From the NCBI GenBank assembly GCA_016748015.1, contig JAAOMT010000741.1:1-64000 (forward strand): a stretch of DNA of 64,000 nt, read 5' to 3'. Numbering within the stretch: position 1 is the stretch's first letter; each line of letters begins with the position of its first letter. A program made the translations under genes and the position numbers. The DNA is from Geosiphon pyriformis (taxonomy: Eukaryota > Glomeromycota > Glomeromycetes > Archaeosporales > Geosiphonaceae). The notes under the pieces were generated by a model. The model ran no database searches, had not been told where the DNA came from, and saw only the letters and a list, made by a program, of their open reading frames with translations. Positions 34,243 to 46,784 of the stretch are shown piece after piece.

Positions 34243-34246
34243 CAGC

Positions 34247-36050
34247 TTATAAATTAACTAAGTTATTAAATAGATTGTGCAACCACTACTAAAATAATTA
34301 CTGTAAATAAAAATACTAAAACATTGATAAAAAAAATTGACAATTTTTTATTTAAAATTAACAAAATCAAAATCTTAACTAAAGTACTTATCATAAAAGC
34401 CACCTAATATTAAGCTTTTATAAGAAATTATTAGTTATTAAAAGCCTATACAATATTAAATTAAAACACATAAAAACTTCAAGTTATCTTTAATAGACAA
34501 CATGTTAGAATACTGGCTACATATAAACATTTCAAAAACACAGTCTTAAAACAACTTTTAATTAAATTCAAAGAACTTAATTTCCAATTAATTTTGAAAA
34601 CTTACCAAGTTTTTTGAGCAAACAATTTTAGAACAAATTTACTATTATTTTTTATATAAGAAAAAAAAGACCAAAAAAAAGCTAACAAAAAACTCTAAAT
34701 ATTAACATTAGTTTATCTAACTTCAAATCAAAAAATAATCATATTGACTCTTAAAATTAATTTGTATTAATTGTAAAAAAAAGTTATTTTTAATAGATGT
34801 TTGTATTAAAAACAATAAAGTATGGCCAATTGTTATCAGATATTATTGCTGCTTTTGTGTATTAAAATAATTTAAACAATTAAGATAGCAAGACAAATAA
34901 GACAATATATTATAGTAAAATTCTACTTAATAAAAGATTATAAAACAATGTTTTTAACAGAGAAAAAACATGTAACAAATTCTGTTAGTATACTATTTTA
35001 ATTAATAACTGGGCCTAAAAAAAAACTTTATTTGCTATGGCTTATATTTGAACAATAAACTAACTGGATTCATACTTTTATAATAAAGAAAATTTTTGAA
35101 AAATAGCCACAACAAAATAGAAAAGTGCCATAATTAAAAAAATACACACTATAAAAAGTGTCTTAGTAATCATTAAAAAAATAGATAATCTATTTACTGA
35201 TGGCTCTAAGACATTTTAAGACTAATATCAAGAATTTGCTTTTACTCAAAAAAAACAAAAACAAAGATTGACCAATTTTAATACAAAATTATGGAATTAT
35301 TGTTTAATCTTTTGTTATTTTTAGTACTATAATAAGTGTAATCTCTTGTTTAATTCAATTTCATAAATATTCTATCTCATTTCTAAACTCAAAGAATCTG
35401 AAAAAAATATGTATTAATAATTGAAAACACAATGTTTTAAGAGTTAAGTATAATTACTAAAATAAAACAATATCTTGCATATTCTGATTTCTTCAAAAAA
35501 TTAGAACTAAAGTGATACAATAACAATAATAAAAGAATATGTTATAAAAAAACATATATAAATAATACTAAATTCAATTTAAAATATTTTGAACAATTTT
35601 CTGTAGTTATAATATCTTATTTTTTTATAAAAATAGATCTTAAATTAGAAATTTTTATTAGTATTATAGTCTAAATTGTATTCTGGTCTAGTTTTGTAAA
35701 CAAAAAAATCAATATTAAAAAAAATAATTAATGTTAAATATACTAGAAATATAATTGTAATACTTTAAAACAATTCTAATAAGCCTTAATTAAATTACAA
35801 AAGAAAATTGCACAGGCCATCTTTCTATTCTTTGTAAAAATCTCTTAACTGATTTCTGTAATCATACACAAAAAATTAGGTTTTACTACTTAAAAAATTC
35901 AAAGATTTGAATCAAGTGGAAAAGAAAATATACAAATTAATTTTGTGAAAAACACTAGTAACCAAGTAGAATTTATCTATACTAATATGATTATTTTCAT
36001 TTTCTTATATTGACAGTATATTTTAAAGGTCAATTAAAAAATTTAGAACC
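34247..36050 (+). pseudogene. B copy 3: protease end, Cys-rich region and dUTPase
   Basis: Continuation of B copy 3 after the A insertion, collinear with 52150-53930 of copy 4. Protease remnants run to about 34620 and the Cys-rich region from about 34740 to 35350. The dUTPase from about 35490 has motif 1 decayed to NTKFNLKY, and motif 3 contains Asn for the catalytic Asp (INVKYTRN, about 35728). Heavy conversion to A and T has removed nearly all cysteines and glycines. Confidence 0.65.
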
Positions 36051-37960
36051 AAGTTTTACTATTTAAAGTGGCTTCAGAAATTTGTTCTTTAGTCAATATT
36101 TCCAATTTATATATATTTGTTAAAGCTTACAAATATTTTAAAATCTTTATCTACAATTTCACCAAAGACATTATTAAGATTTTTAAAGAGATTTTTATTG
36201 GTTCTATTTTTATAAACATTTGAAATTCTGAGAAACTCCAATTTATTCTGGACTTTACACAACTGTTTTTATTTTGTAATATTATTTTGCAAATATAAAA
36301 TTTGTTGAAAAAAAGCTATTTATTTAATACAGAAAAAATTAATAAACTAAACTTAAAAAACTTAAGTACTTTACAGCAAATGCAACTTAAGATTTTTTTG
36401 AATCAATACACCAATATTTTTGCCAACAAAAATAAATTTGGATGCATTAATATTGTGAAACATAAAATTAATATTAGCAATACCAGATCTATTAAACAAT
36501 AAGCCTATTAAGTAACTTTAGATAGTAATAACTTGATTAAACAAGAAGTATAATAAATATTAAATAATAGATTAATTAAAAAATTATTAAGTTTTTGGTT
36601 TTTATCTGTCATGTTAATGATTAAAAAGAATGGAAAAATCTGGTTTTACATGGATTATTGAAAACTTAATAGTGTTATTTAAGAGAATAACTATTCAACT
36701 CTTCTTATTTAAGAAATTCTAAATAATCTAAAAAATAAGAAATAGTTCTCATTCTTAGATTTTGTTAGTAGATATTGACAAGTCAAAATAGATCCTATAA
36801 ACAAAAAAAAACAGTATTTACCACCTAATATAGAAATTTCGAGTTTAATGTTATGTTTTTTGGACTTTGTAATGCTCCAGCTACTTTTTAATATCTAATA
36901 AATATTGTATACAAAAAAATTCTCTGAAAATTAGTTGTAATATATTTAGATAATACTAATGTATTTTCTGAACTTTCAATAACTATTTGCTCTATCTTCA
37001 ACAAATCTTTAATTGTTTATAAAATACAAAATTAAAACTTAACTTTAATAAATGTTTTTTTAAAAAAACTAAACTAGAATTTCTGAGATATGTAATTGGC
37101 AAAAATGGAATAAAACCAGATTTTGACAAAGTTTAAAAAATAAAGAATTTTTTGATTTCAACTAATCTATGAAAATTAAAAAAATTTCTAGGATTAGCAG
37201 AATACTACTATTAATTTATTAAAAACTTCTCCAATATTGTCAAATTTTTTTATTATTTATTATTAAAACATGTTCTGTATTTTTGAAAAATTGATTAGCA
37301 AAAGGCTTTTGACTATCTTAAACAATAATTTATTAAAACTCTAATTTTAATTTACTCAAACTTTAATAAGCATTTTATTATAGTTATAAATCTCTTAAAA
37401 AATGCATTAAAAGTTATTTTATTATAAATTAAATTAAACAATTAAGAACATCTAATCACATATGCTAACTACAATATTAATGCTATTGAAAAAATATATA
37501 GTACTACTAATCTAAAATGTCTTGTTATTTACTAGGTTATACAGAACTAAAAACATTATTTTTACTAACTATTCAATCTATATATAAATCATAAAAAATT
37601 GATTTGATTACTTAGCAAATTATAACTCAAAAAAAAGTATGCAAAATAAAATACTTATCTGCAACAATTTTTATACAAAGTACATTATAAAAAAGAAGCC
37701 AAAAACACTAATACTAACAGCTTATCAAAAATAACTCAAATTTAAATTTTAGAACAATAAACACAACTACTTATCAATAATTATATCAATATTTGTTAAT
37801 ATCTTAGTTCAAAAAAAACTATTTCAACAGAAACAAAATGTTATACAAAAACAAGCCTAAAACTATTTTTTGCATAATAAATAATTATATTACCAAGAAT
37901 ACCAAAACAATCTTATATTTCAATGAATTATAAAAGATACTAAAAAAAAACTATCTTATT
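36051..37960 (+). pseudogene. B copy 3: reverse transcriptase and RNase H
   Basis: The start of RT is the open stretch 36302-36502 (LQQMQLKIFLNQYTNIFANK, KHKINI). Next come KKNGKI at about 36625, FNVMFFGLCNAPATF (about 36843-36888, followed by TAA) and YLDN at 36943-36954 instead of YLDD. The thumb (LEFLRYVIGKNGIKP, from about 37074) and RNase H (about 37290-37640) follow. Very many stops. Confidence 0.75.
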
Positions 37961-39187
37961 TAACATGTATTCTGATCCAACAATGAGATATTTTAACAAA
38001 AATATTATCTTAAAAAAAACAATTAATCTATACTATTGGTTTACAGTATATAAAAACATTTTTAAATATATTTTTAATTATAATTTATGTTAAAAAAAAA
38101 GAACCCAGAATATTAAAACCACTTTGATTTATTCTAGTTGAAAATTTATTTAATAAAATTGGAATTGATTTGATTAGACTTCTTTTTATTGTTTCTAAAA
38201 AAATTGTTATATTGCTGTAGCTATAAATTATCTTATTAAATGGCCAAAAATTAAAGCTATTTAAGTAACAAATACCAAAACAGTAGCCGAATTTGTAGAT
38301 TAGAATCTGATTTGTTGACATAAATGCTTAAAAAATTATTATTTGACTAAAAAACTCATTTTGTTAACAGTATGCTTACCAAATTAAGCCAACAATTTGG
38401 AATAAAATAACTATTACTATCATTATATTACTCTTAAATAAATAAATTAATAGAATAATTTAATTAAATATTAAACAAAAATAAGTTACAAAAATACACA
38501 AAAATAGAACTTATTTATATTTTTAGTATTATTGGCATACTAAACATTGAAACAAAATATTATTTAGTTTATACTATTTAAATTAATCTATAAAAAAAAA
38601 GCTATATTACCTATTAAATAAAAATTACCTATTTTTCTAACCAAAACAATTACCAAAAAAAATTTCAAAGCTATTTACACCCAAAAACATATTAACTCAT
38701 AAAAACATTAAAAAAAAATTATAAAAAAACAGCTAATAATATTAGTAATACTTAAGAACAACAGAAAAAAAGATATAATAATTACTTATTCAATTAATCA
38801 GTTAAATTCAAAAGTAGAGACCAAGTATTATTACATTATACTAAAGCTAAGAAATAATAAAATAGAAAATTTGATCTAAAATAAAACAGATTTTTTTATA
38901 TACACAAAGTTTTGGGCAATAAAGCATATAAATTATGATTAAAAAACAAAATTTTAAAGAAAGTTATACATAGAAATTGTTTAAAAATTTATTATATAAC
39001 ACAAAGATTATTATTATTTATATTTTAATTAGAAACACAAATTCTATTAATTAAATCAAAAGATATATTACAAGATCTAAAACCAATTATTATTATTAAA
39101 CACAATCTATATATGACAATTTGAATTACATGAAATAAAGATATAAATACTAAAAAAACAAAGAAAGAAGTTAATAATATTTTCAAT
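37961..39187 (+). pseudogene. B copy 3: integrase
   Basis: Collinear with 55880-57120 of copy 4. The core start is near 38150 (KIGIDLIRLL), with VAINYLIKWPKIKAI at about 38217 and a C-terminal region reaching about 39000 (FYIHKVLGNKAYKL). Stops occur throughout. The catalytic residues could not all be confirmed because of frameshifts. Confidence 0.65.
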
Positions 39188-39830
39188 ATAAATCTTTTAG
39201 ACAAAATTTTGAAACTTTTAGAACAACTATTTAAAACAATTCAATAATTTACAACACCAATAGAAATTACAATTAATAAAAAAAAGATACAATACAGAAA
39301 TATAAAAAAAAAGAATGGACAAAAGTTTAACAAAAACCAAGTGTTCCTATTTTTATAATAAGATATATGGCTATACATATTCAACAAAATTAAAAAAGCT
39401 TTAAGCAAGCTAATCATAAAATTAATAATAAAAGAATAAATACCAAAAACCTCTAAAAAATAGAAAAAAACTTTTATTAATATACTAATTTTTTAAAATT
39501 GGCAAAAAACTAGTTCTATAAATATTATACTTAAATACCAACAAATGAATATTTAACAAAAAAGCTTTTAAACAAGTAAAAGAATTTGTTAGGAAAAACA
39601 ACTTAATATTACACTATAAAGCAACATATTAACTGTATTTAGCACTTAAATATTGTCTAGTTATACTATTAGACAATTTATTAAAAACTATTACAATTAA
39701 CAACATAAAATAAATAACAAATACATAGTTTAAAAACTTACAAAAAACAATACTTAATATAATAATTAAAAATTATACTAAAAGAACAATTTTTACAGAT
39801 ACATATAATTTTGCAAAAGCTTAATTCTAA
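39188..39830 (+). pseudogene. B copy 3: ORF3
   Basis: Matches the copy 4 ORF3 (57126-57794). The start codon reads ATA, as in copy 4. DKILKLLEQLFKTIQ and IEITINKKKIQYR are recognisable near 39200-39300. It is one or more bases out of frame further on. A polypurine tract AAAAGAAAAGAA lies between it and the 3' LTR. Confidence 0.65.
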
Positions 39831-39843
39831 AAGAAAAGAATAA

Positions 39844-40822
39844 TATTATTTAAGTAAAAAAACCAATTCAAAGCAATTAAAAAAAATGTGATTAAAATAT
39901 AATAATATAGAAAAAATATAATAACACAAAATAATACACAATAATACATAATAATTCAGAATAACACAAAATAATATACAATAATATAAAATAATACAGA
40001 ATAACTAGTTATAACATAAGATAATTAATTATAATATAAAAGAACAAAGCAATAACAGAAATAGCAAGTGATAGCTAATAATAACAAATAATCAAAGACA
40101 ATTTTATAAAACTAAAAAATATGTATAAAAATGAATAGCTTTAGCAAATAAAAAAACAAACAGAATATAAGAACCTATTTTTTTAAAAAAAATATCTTAG
40201 CTTTAAAACTTAATAAATCTCTTTTATCTTATTTTTTTTATATTTTTATATTCACAATTAAATAAAAAATATTGTTTAATTTACTTATACATGATTTTCA
40301 AATTTGTGTTGTTAAAATTAAATTGAATATTTTTTTTATCTTTATTTTAAGCCAAATACTATTAATATAAACAGCTTTAAAATTTTAATAACTTGGACCA
40401 ATTACTTTTAATTATGGTAATTAACAATACTAATTTCTCTTTTCTTTTTTTTTTCTTTTTATTTTTTTCTTTTTTTGGTAAAGCAGTAATATTAAAAAAA
40501 TTAACTGTCTAAAAATAAACTTTGTGATAATCTGATAAAAAAGAAAAGCTCTCTTTAGATTTGAATATTAACTCTATTTTATTAACTTACTAAAAAAATG
40601 AAAAAACAATGTCAAATTCTAACAATTGTGTTTAATTAACTTAAAAAAAATAGCTTATATATACTCAACTACAAACAATTAAACTATATTTTTGTGCTTT
40701 ATAACCAAAGAATTTTATAAGTATATTCATATATATCAAAAATTTTCAAAGACTAATCACATTAATTTGTTATTCATAGCAAATAAAAAAACTCTTATAT
40801 CTTATCAAGTTTATTTATAATA
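39844..40822 (+). repeat. Family B 3' LTR of copy 3
   Basis: It starts TATTATTTAAGTA (TGTTACCCAAGTA with transitions) and ends ...TTATAATA. It carries a small deletion near 40790 relative to the 5' LTR. U3 repeats of the AATAATACAC type are at about 39910-40020. Confidence 0.85.
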
Positions 40823-40826
40823 ATAT

Positions 40827-41817
40827 TATTTAAGTAAATAATAACTAATTTTTACAAAATTTCTTTGTACACAATATTTATTAAGCATTGAAAAATAACA
40901 GAAGCATTGTAAAGTTTAAAGAACATTACATTAAATTCGAAATTTTTATCTCAGATTGTAAATACAGTTTTTCTTTGTTATTTGAATCTATCTCAACTTG
41001 TCAATATTTGTTGATTAAATTCAATAAGGAAGATCATTTTTTATTTTCCAAATTGTCTAAAATTTTTTGAATAAAAGAAGTTAAATAACTATTTCTTTAA
41101 ATTATACTATTAAATTTCTAATAGTCAATACATAAATGTATTTTTCCATTTTTTTTATAACTAATATAACTAGTAAAGACCATAAACTTAAAAAATTCTT
41201 AATTAAATTATTATTTAGCATTAATTATACTTTTTGTTTGATTAAATTGTCTTTATCTAAAGTAATTTAATATATTTATTGTTTAATAAATCTAGAATTT
41301 CTAATGTTAATTTTATGTTTTACAATATTAGTGTATCTAAATTTATTTTTACTAATAAAAACATTGACATATTGGTTTAGTAAAATTTTAAGTTGTATTT
41401 GTTAAAAAATACTTAAATTTTTTAAGTTAAGTTTATTAATTTTGTCTAAAGTAAATAAGTAACTTTTTTTAGCATATTTTATACTTGAGAAATAATAATA
41501 TAAAATAAGAATAATTGTGCAAAGTTAAGAATAAACTGGAATTTTTCAAAATCTTAAATGTTTAAAGTAATAGAATTAATAAGAGTTTTTTTGGAAATTT
41601 TAATAATATTGTTTATTAGATTATAAAAGTGATTATAAACTTTAATAGAAATATAAATGTTTACAATATCTACCAAATAATAAATTTTAAGACAGTTTTA
41701 AACAATAATGTTTAATTTTAAACTTTTTATACAACTTTTATTATATATTGTTAATATAATAAGATCAAAATTATAGTATTAATATAGATAAATTTCATTT
41801 TATTACTGGATTTTTTC
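40827..41817 (-). pseudogene. B copy 2: N-terminal RT and dUTPase end
   Basis: The other half of the RT cut by B copy 3. Read on the minus strand it begins with the YLNN box (YLDD decayed, about 40850), then the fingers (VIKKMEKYIY..., about 41150) and the linker toward dUTPase (to about 41817). It rejoins 20183 across the GTGT/ATAT duplication. Confidence 0.7.
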
Positions 41818-41821
41818 ATGT

Positions 41822-42786
41822 TGTTACTAAAGCTTTTTCTATTCTTTTTTTAGTGTTGTTAATGCTATTTTGTTGTTAATTCTGTTGTAAATAAAAGTTG
41901 GTAAACTTTTAATAAGCCAATTTTTTTCCAAAGTATTTTTTTATACTTTGAACTATGAATGCTGTTAAGTTTATTATAAAATAACAAATTCTGTGCCAAT
42001 TACTTGTATAATTACTTTGCAGTGAAAGTTAATTTTTTAGCAAAAAAATCTTATCTGTAAACTTTTCAAAATATGTGTAGTTACTTTGCTGTAAAAGTCA
42101 ATTTTTCTACAAAAAATTTCGACTGTAAGCTATTCAATAATATAAAAAAAAAAGAAACTAAAAGAAACTAAAAAAAAAAATAAGAAAATATGTTAAAAAA
42201 GTTATTTTAGATTCAAATTTAAAAGTTGTTAATAATTATTAAAATTAATAACTAATCAATTTTAAAACATTAATATAGAAAAGTTAATTTTATAATAAAA
42301 ATAGTTAAGTTTTTTAAAGTAAGTTTTATTGGAATTGATTTATATAGAAAATATTAAGAAAAATATTAGTTTTAGTCAAGATATATTTTTTTAAAAAGAA
42401 AATATCTTTTTTTATACAACTTGTTGTAATACTATTTTATAATTTTGCACTTTTTTTTTTTAATATTTTGGCAAACTAAAAGTATATTTTATCAAACTAC
42501 AAATTATTTTAATAAATTGTTAAGTATTTTGTCAAATTACTAAATATTTTAGCAAATTTTAAATATTATATAATTCAGTATATTACATAATTTAATTATC
42601 ACAATTTGGTTATATTTGTGTTTTGTATAAATTGAGTTATTAATTAAATAATAATTTAAATAATTTAATAAGATAATAAGTAATAAATTAAAATAATAAT
42701 ATATGCTATTATTGAAGATTTTTGGTCTTTTTTCTTGAATGTTGTTAATGTTTGTTTGCTTTTAATTCATATTTTCTAAAAATTAG
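41822..42786 (-). repeat. Family A LTR remnants (two, head to tail)
   Basis: 41822-42706 is an inverted A LTR lacking its last ~65 bp. 42707-42786 is the first 80 bp (inverse orientation) of another, starting TATTATTGAAGATTTTTGG. Left flank ATGT. The second piece is cut by the C LTR at 42787. Confidence 0.75.
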
Positions 42787-43464
42787 TTTTATAGATTGAA
42801 GTAACAAACTAATAGACAGCAAGAGAAAACAGAATTGTAGGGTAATAAAATTAATTAAAGAGAATTCAACTTCAATAAATAAATTAAATAAGTATAGATT
42901 TAATGTATAAGATCAGTTTTATAAAATATCTTAATTACTGTTTTTTTAAAAGATAACTGGGAAATCTAAAAGTAAAGAAATAGTCTCTACTGTTAACAAA
43001 TAATAACATACTGGTATAATTCTATGTCTCATATTAGCACTTTTAGAATTTAATATTAGGTATCAGATGTGTTTTTTAGTCACATTTTATTAAATGCTAC
43101 AATTATACAAGTTAGAAAAAAAGTAGATAAATGCCAACAAGTAATTTTTTATTCCAAAATGTTTAGATACTTGAAAGTAAAGAAAGAGAAATTAGCAAGA
43201 AGAGAAAAATTAAAATGAAGTTGTTATTTTATTTCTTTGCTTTTTTTGATTCTTATATGCTTTTTTACAGCTAAGAAATTTATTGCTTATATAGCTATTA
43301 AAAATAGTTAACAACCAAGTCAATAACTAGGTTAATGATCAGATCAACAATTAGGTTATTGATTAGATCAATGATCACTATCTAAAAATAGAATGGCTAA
43401 TTATATAATATCAATAATTAATACATGTAATAACTAATAAAAAGTATGAGTTTTAACTGTAATA
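42787..43464 (-). repeat. Family C LTR (left LTR of C copy 3)
   Basis: An inverted C LTR, with the TATA box at 43286-43293 and the repeat block at about 43309-43379 (CAAGTCAATAACTAGG...). Confidence 0.82.
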
Positions 43465-46089
43465 ATATGGTCAACAGATTAGCTTGCCATTTACAATAAT
43501 TTTTTTTTTGTTAGTTTTAATATTATTTATTGGCTTGCCATTGCTAATAAAGATAGTGTAAGCAAATTTAGCAATTTCTTTTTGTTTTTTTTTATTTTCA
43601 TTTTTTTTGCTTTCTTTATTATCTAATTTGTTTAATTGTTTTTCTTCTGAATTTTGCTTGGGTACTAGAGGAGTTGTTCAATAATAACATTTAATCACAA
43701 CAAGTTTTTTATCATATTTTATGGTTAATTCACACAATTTATAATTAAGCAAAGCTTTTGTTTTCTTGAATCATTTATTGCTAACAATAATAGTGTATTT
43801 TTTAACTTCAGAAAATTTCATGTTAGTTTCAATGTTAATATTATTAATGCAGACAAAAACAGCTTTGGCTATGTTCAGATTTTTTTTTTGTTACTATGTA
43901 TATTAGTCATTGGTCAAATAAAAAACTCATTAATTTTTCTGCTGATTGTTTTTAGAAAGTGTTTGACAATAATACTTACAGATGATTTACTATCTAAAAT
44001 CAAGTCAATGAAGTACTCAGTTACTTGGATTTTGCAAATCAAAAAAGTGATATTGCTATTGTCAGCAAGTTCAGCTTAATAAGAGCACTTGTTGGTTTTT
44101 GGTGTTTTCTTTTTAGGAATCAAGAATTTGCAAAGATTTTTTCTGAACTGTAGATGGGTTATTAATTGGCCAAAAGTAATGTGAACTGGTGTTTTTATAA
44201 GATTTTTAACAACAGAATAGAAACCAGATTTTTGTACTATTTCTGGAATTTTTAACTTTAGAGAATTCTTAAAAACTTTAGTTTTTGGTAGCTTATTATT
44301 ATTAGCAGTTGATATAAAAGCTTTATTAGGGTCTAAGACAAAATCAATTTTGGCTTTTTTTTTTCTTGTTGAATCAGAGGGTTTAATTGCCAATTTATTC
44401 ATGTTATAGTTATTATTAATTAAATTAAAAGTGTAAAAAGAGTTTTTTTCTGATTACTTTGTACTTTCACTCTTTAAAGATACACCTATCAGTTTAAAAG
44501 CTGATAAACAGTGGCTTTAACTAGGAAATTTTCTTCAAAAAAATTGATATTAGTATGATTAGGTTTTTAATTAAAGATGTTATTATTATTGGGTCTGTTA
44601 TTTTAAGTGTTATTGTTTCTAAGAGCTAAAGAAAACAACAGAGGATTGTTACAATTTCTAAAAAAATGTCCAGTTAATCTACAGCAATAGCACACAAGTG
44701 GACCACAATTTTGCTGTTTTTAATAAAATGGCTGCTAAGACTGATTGAAACAAGATTCAAATCTAAATCTTTGTGGTTATTAGTTATCTCTCACTGCTTA
44801 TGTCAAAGATTTTAATAATCAGACAAAATTGACTGTAAGTTTATTTATTAATTGTTTATTGGAATTTTGAATTTAAGCTGTAAAAAAAATAGCAGTTATT
44901 TAAAAAACAAAAACCAAAATAAAAGCAAAAACAAAAACTAAAAAGATAGATTCCAAGTACATTTTTTGATTATCTTCAATTTTTTGAGCAAGTTCAATAG
45001 TTATGTCTATTGTTGGATTATTTTTTAAAGCCAAAAAAAACCAAAAAGCATATAAAAGATCAGTTTTTAATTTTTTTGTAAAAAAATGGATCTTTTGTTT
45101 TTCTGTCTAATTTTTTCTAGAGTCTACTTATTTGATTAATTTTCTAATTTTTTTGGCATATTTGGTTACAATTTTACCAGAATTTTGAGTTCTTTTTTCT
45201 AATTTTATATGTTATTTTGAGATTAAGATAAGAGTTCTGAATTTGTTTTTAAACTAAGTGGTAAAAGAAGTATTTTTTTCTCTAACATTTGTTGATGTCT
45301 ATTTAATAATTTTTGGTAAGCACCAGCATTGGTTTTTTGTAAGAACCAAATAGCAAGAGAGTCTTAAAAGTAGCCACCAATAATTTAGAACTTGTATTTT
45401 GTATTATACTAATTTATAGTAGCTGTTTTTTCAAAATTGTCCAACCATTTAATTAGGTCTTAAGTATTATTTCTAAATAGTAATAATAAAATGTTGTTTT
45501 TTTGCCCCAAAGCAGTTTGTATATTTTAAAAAGCAGCTAGAATGTTTGTTTACATAAAATCAACAGCCATTGGTTTAGAAATAACAGTTTGTGTAGAATA
45601 ATCTGAATTATTTGAAAAAAAATCAAAAACAAAAACAGTTTAATAACTTTTTTCTTCTGTTTTAAAGAGAGTTTTAGCTGATTAATAAGCAATAATCCAA
45701 ATGTGAATTTAATAATTCAGATATTTGAAATCAGAAGGCTGTTGTTTAAAAGTTGTTAAATATAAAAGCTGATTAATGTTATTGTTGTTTTTTTTAAGAT
45801 TGTCTTCAAAGTAAGCTTGGTCAAAGAAGTAGTTTGTGTAGGCTGTAGAAATTTTAACTGAGTATTTATTTAGAAACCAGTTCTAAAAATCTTGAAATTG
45901 TTTATTGAATTGTTTTTTAACAGAAAAACAAATTAAGCAGAAGGGCAAAGAATTGAGTTCAATAAAGTTTAGGTTGTTTTTGTTGTGTGCTTCAAAGTGT
46001 TTTTCTGATTGTTGTAACAAATATGAATAATCACCCATACAATAGGAAACAATATGAATTTAACAACTTTATAGAGAGCATCACTTTTA
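43465..46089 (-). pseudogene. gag and protease of C copy 3
   Basis: Minus strand. gag capsid remains include IHFFTKKLKTDL and ALKNNPTIDITIELAQKIEDNQ (about 45090-44990). A CCHC-like knuckle region lies near 44720-44650. The longest open stretch is 44402-44076 (108 codons), leading toward the protease. The protease motif ILDSKSSVSIIVKHFL is at about 43990-43945, D-S-G having become D-S-K. YTIIVSNK*FKKTKALLNY at about 43790 is the usual VGNDW region, with Trp as a stop. No pol follows. Confidence 0.72.
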
Positions 46090-46765
46090 TATTATAAGTT
46101 GGAATAATAAACTAACAAATAGCAAGAAAAAACAAAATTGTAGAGTAATGAAATTAATCAAAAAAGATTCAACATTAATAAGTGAATTGAATGAGTATGG
46201 ATTCAATGTGTGAGATCAGTCTTATAAAATATTTTAGTCACTATTCTTTTTAAAAGATAACTAAAGAATCTGAAAATAGAAAAATAGTCTATACTGTTAA
46301 CAAATAATAACATATTAATATAATTTTATGTCTTATATTAGCACTTTTAAAATTTAATATCAGGTATTAAATCTACTTTTCAATTACATTTTATTCAATA
46401 ATCTTCAAATGTTATAATTATTCAGATCAGAAAAAGAGTAAATAAATGTCAACAAGTAATTTTTTATTTTAAGAAGTTTAGATACTTAAAGGTAAGAAAA
46501 GAGAAAGATTGAGATAAAATTATTATTTTATTTCTTTGCTTTTTTTTATTCTTATATGTTTTTTTACAGCTAAAAAATTCATTGCTTATATAGCTATTAA
46601 AAGTGGTCAATGATTAGGTTAATGATTAAATCAATGATTAGGTCAATGATTAGATCAATGATTATGTTAATAGTCAAGTCATTAATCAGATCAATATTCA
46701 CTATTAAAAATAGGGTGGCTGATATATATAATAACTAATAAAAAGTATGAGTTTCAATTATAACA
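46090..46765 (-). repeat. Family C LTR (right, 5' LTR of C copy 3)
   Basis: An inverted C LTR, with the TATA box at 46585-46592 and a repeat block of TCAATGATTAGG units at about 46605-46692. Confidence 0.85.
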
Positions 46766-46784
46766 ATAATAATACTGTCAGCTA

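Larger units (their letters stand above)
20188..40822 (+). mobile_element. B copy 3, a full-length but dead family B element, carrying nested insertions
   Basis: 5' LTR 20188-21206 and 3' LTR 39844-40822. It is flanked by GTGT (20184-20187) and ATAT (40823-40826), a 4 bp target duplication changed by two G-to-A steps. The disrupted host is B copy 2. Removing the nested D solo LTR (23047-23868) and the A element (24351-34242) leaves an internal region of about 7.9 kb, matching copy 4 (about 7.98 kb). Confidence 0.85.
42787..46765 (-). mobile_element. C copy 3: LTRs with gag-protease only, pol deleted
   Basis: C LTRs at 42787-43464 and 46090-46765 enclose 2.6 kb of minus-strand gag and protease. 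The expected RT, RNase H, integrase and ORF3 are absent. The 5' LTR (higher coordinates) is followed on the minus strand by a primer-site-like TGATGCTCTCTATAAAG (about 46067-46083). No matching target duplication was found, so the copy may be a recombinant and not one simple insertion. Confidence 0.7.

Noticed and set aside
40888-41070. A 60-residue plus-strand frame
   Set aside because: It is antisense to the B copy 2 reverse transcriptase; the minus strand explains it.
43888-44079. A 63-residue plus-strand frame
   Set aside because: It is antisense to the C copy 3 protease active-site region.
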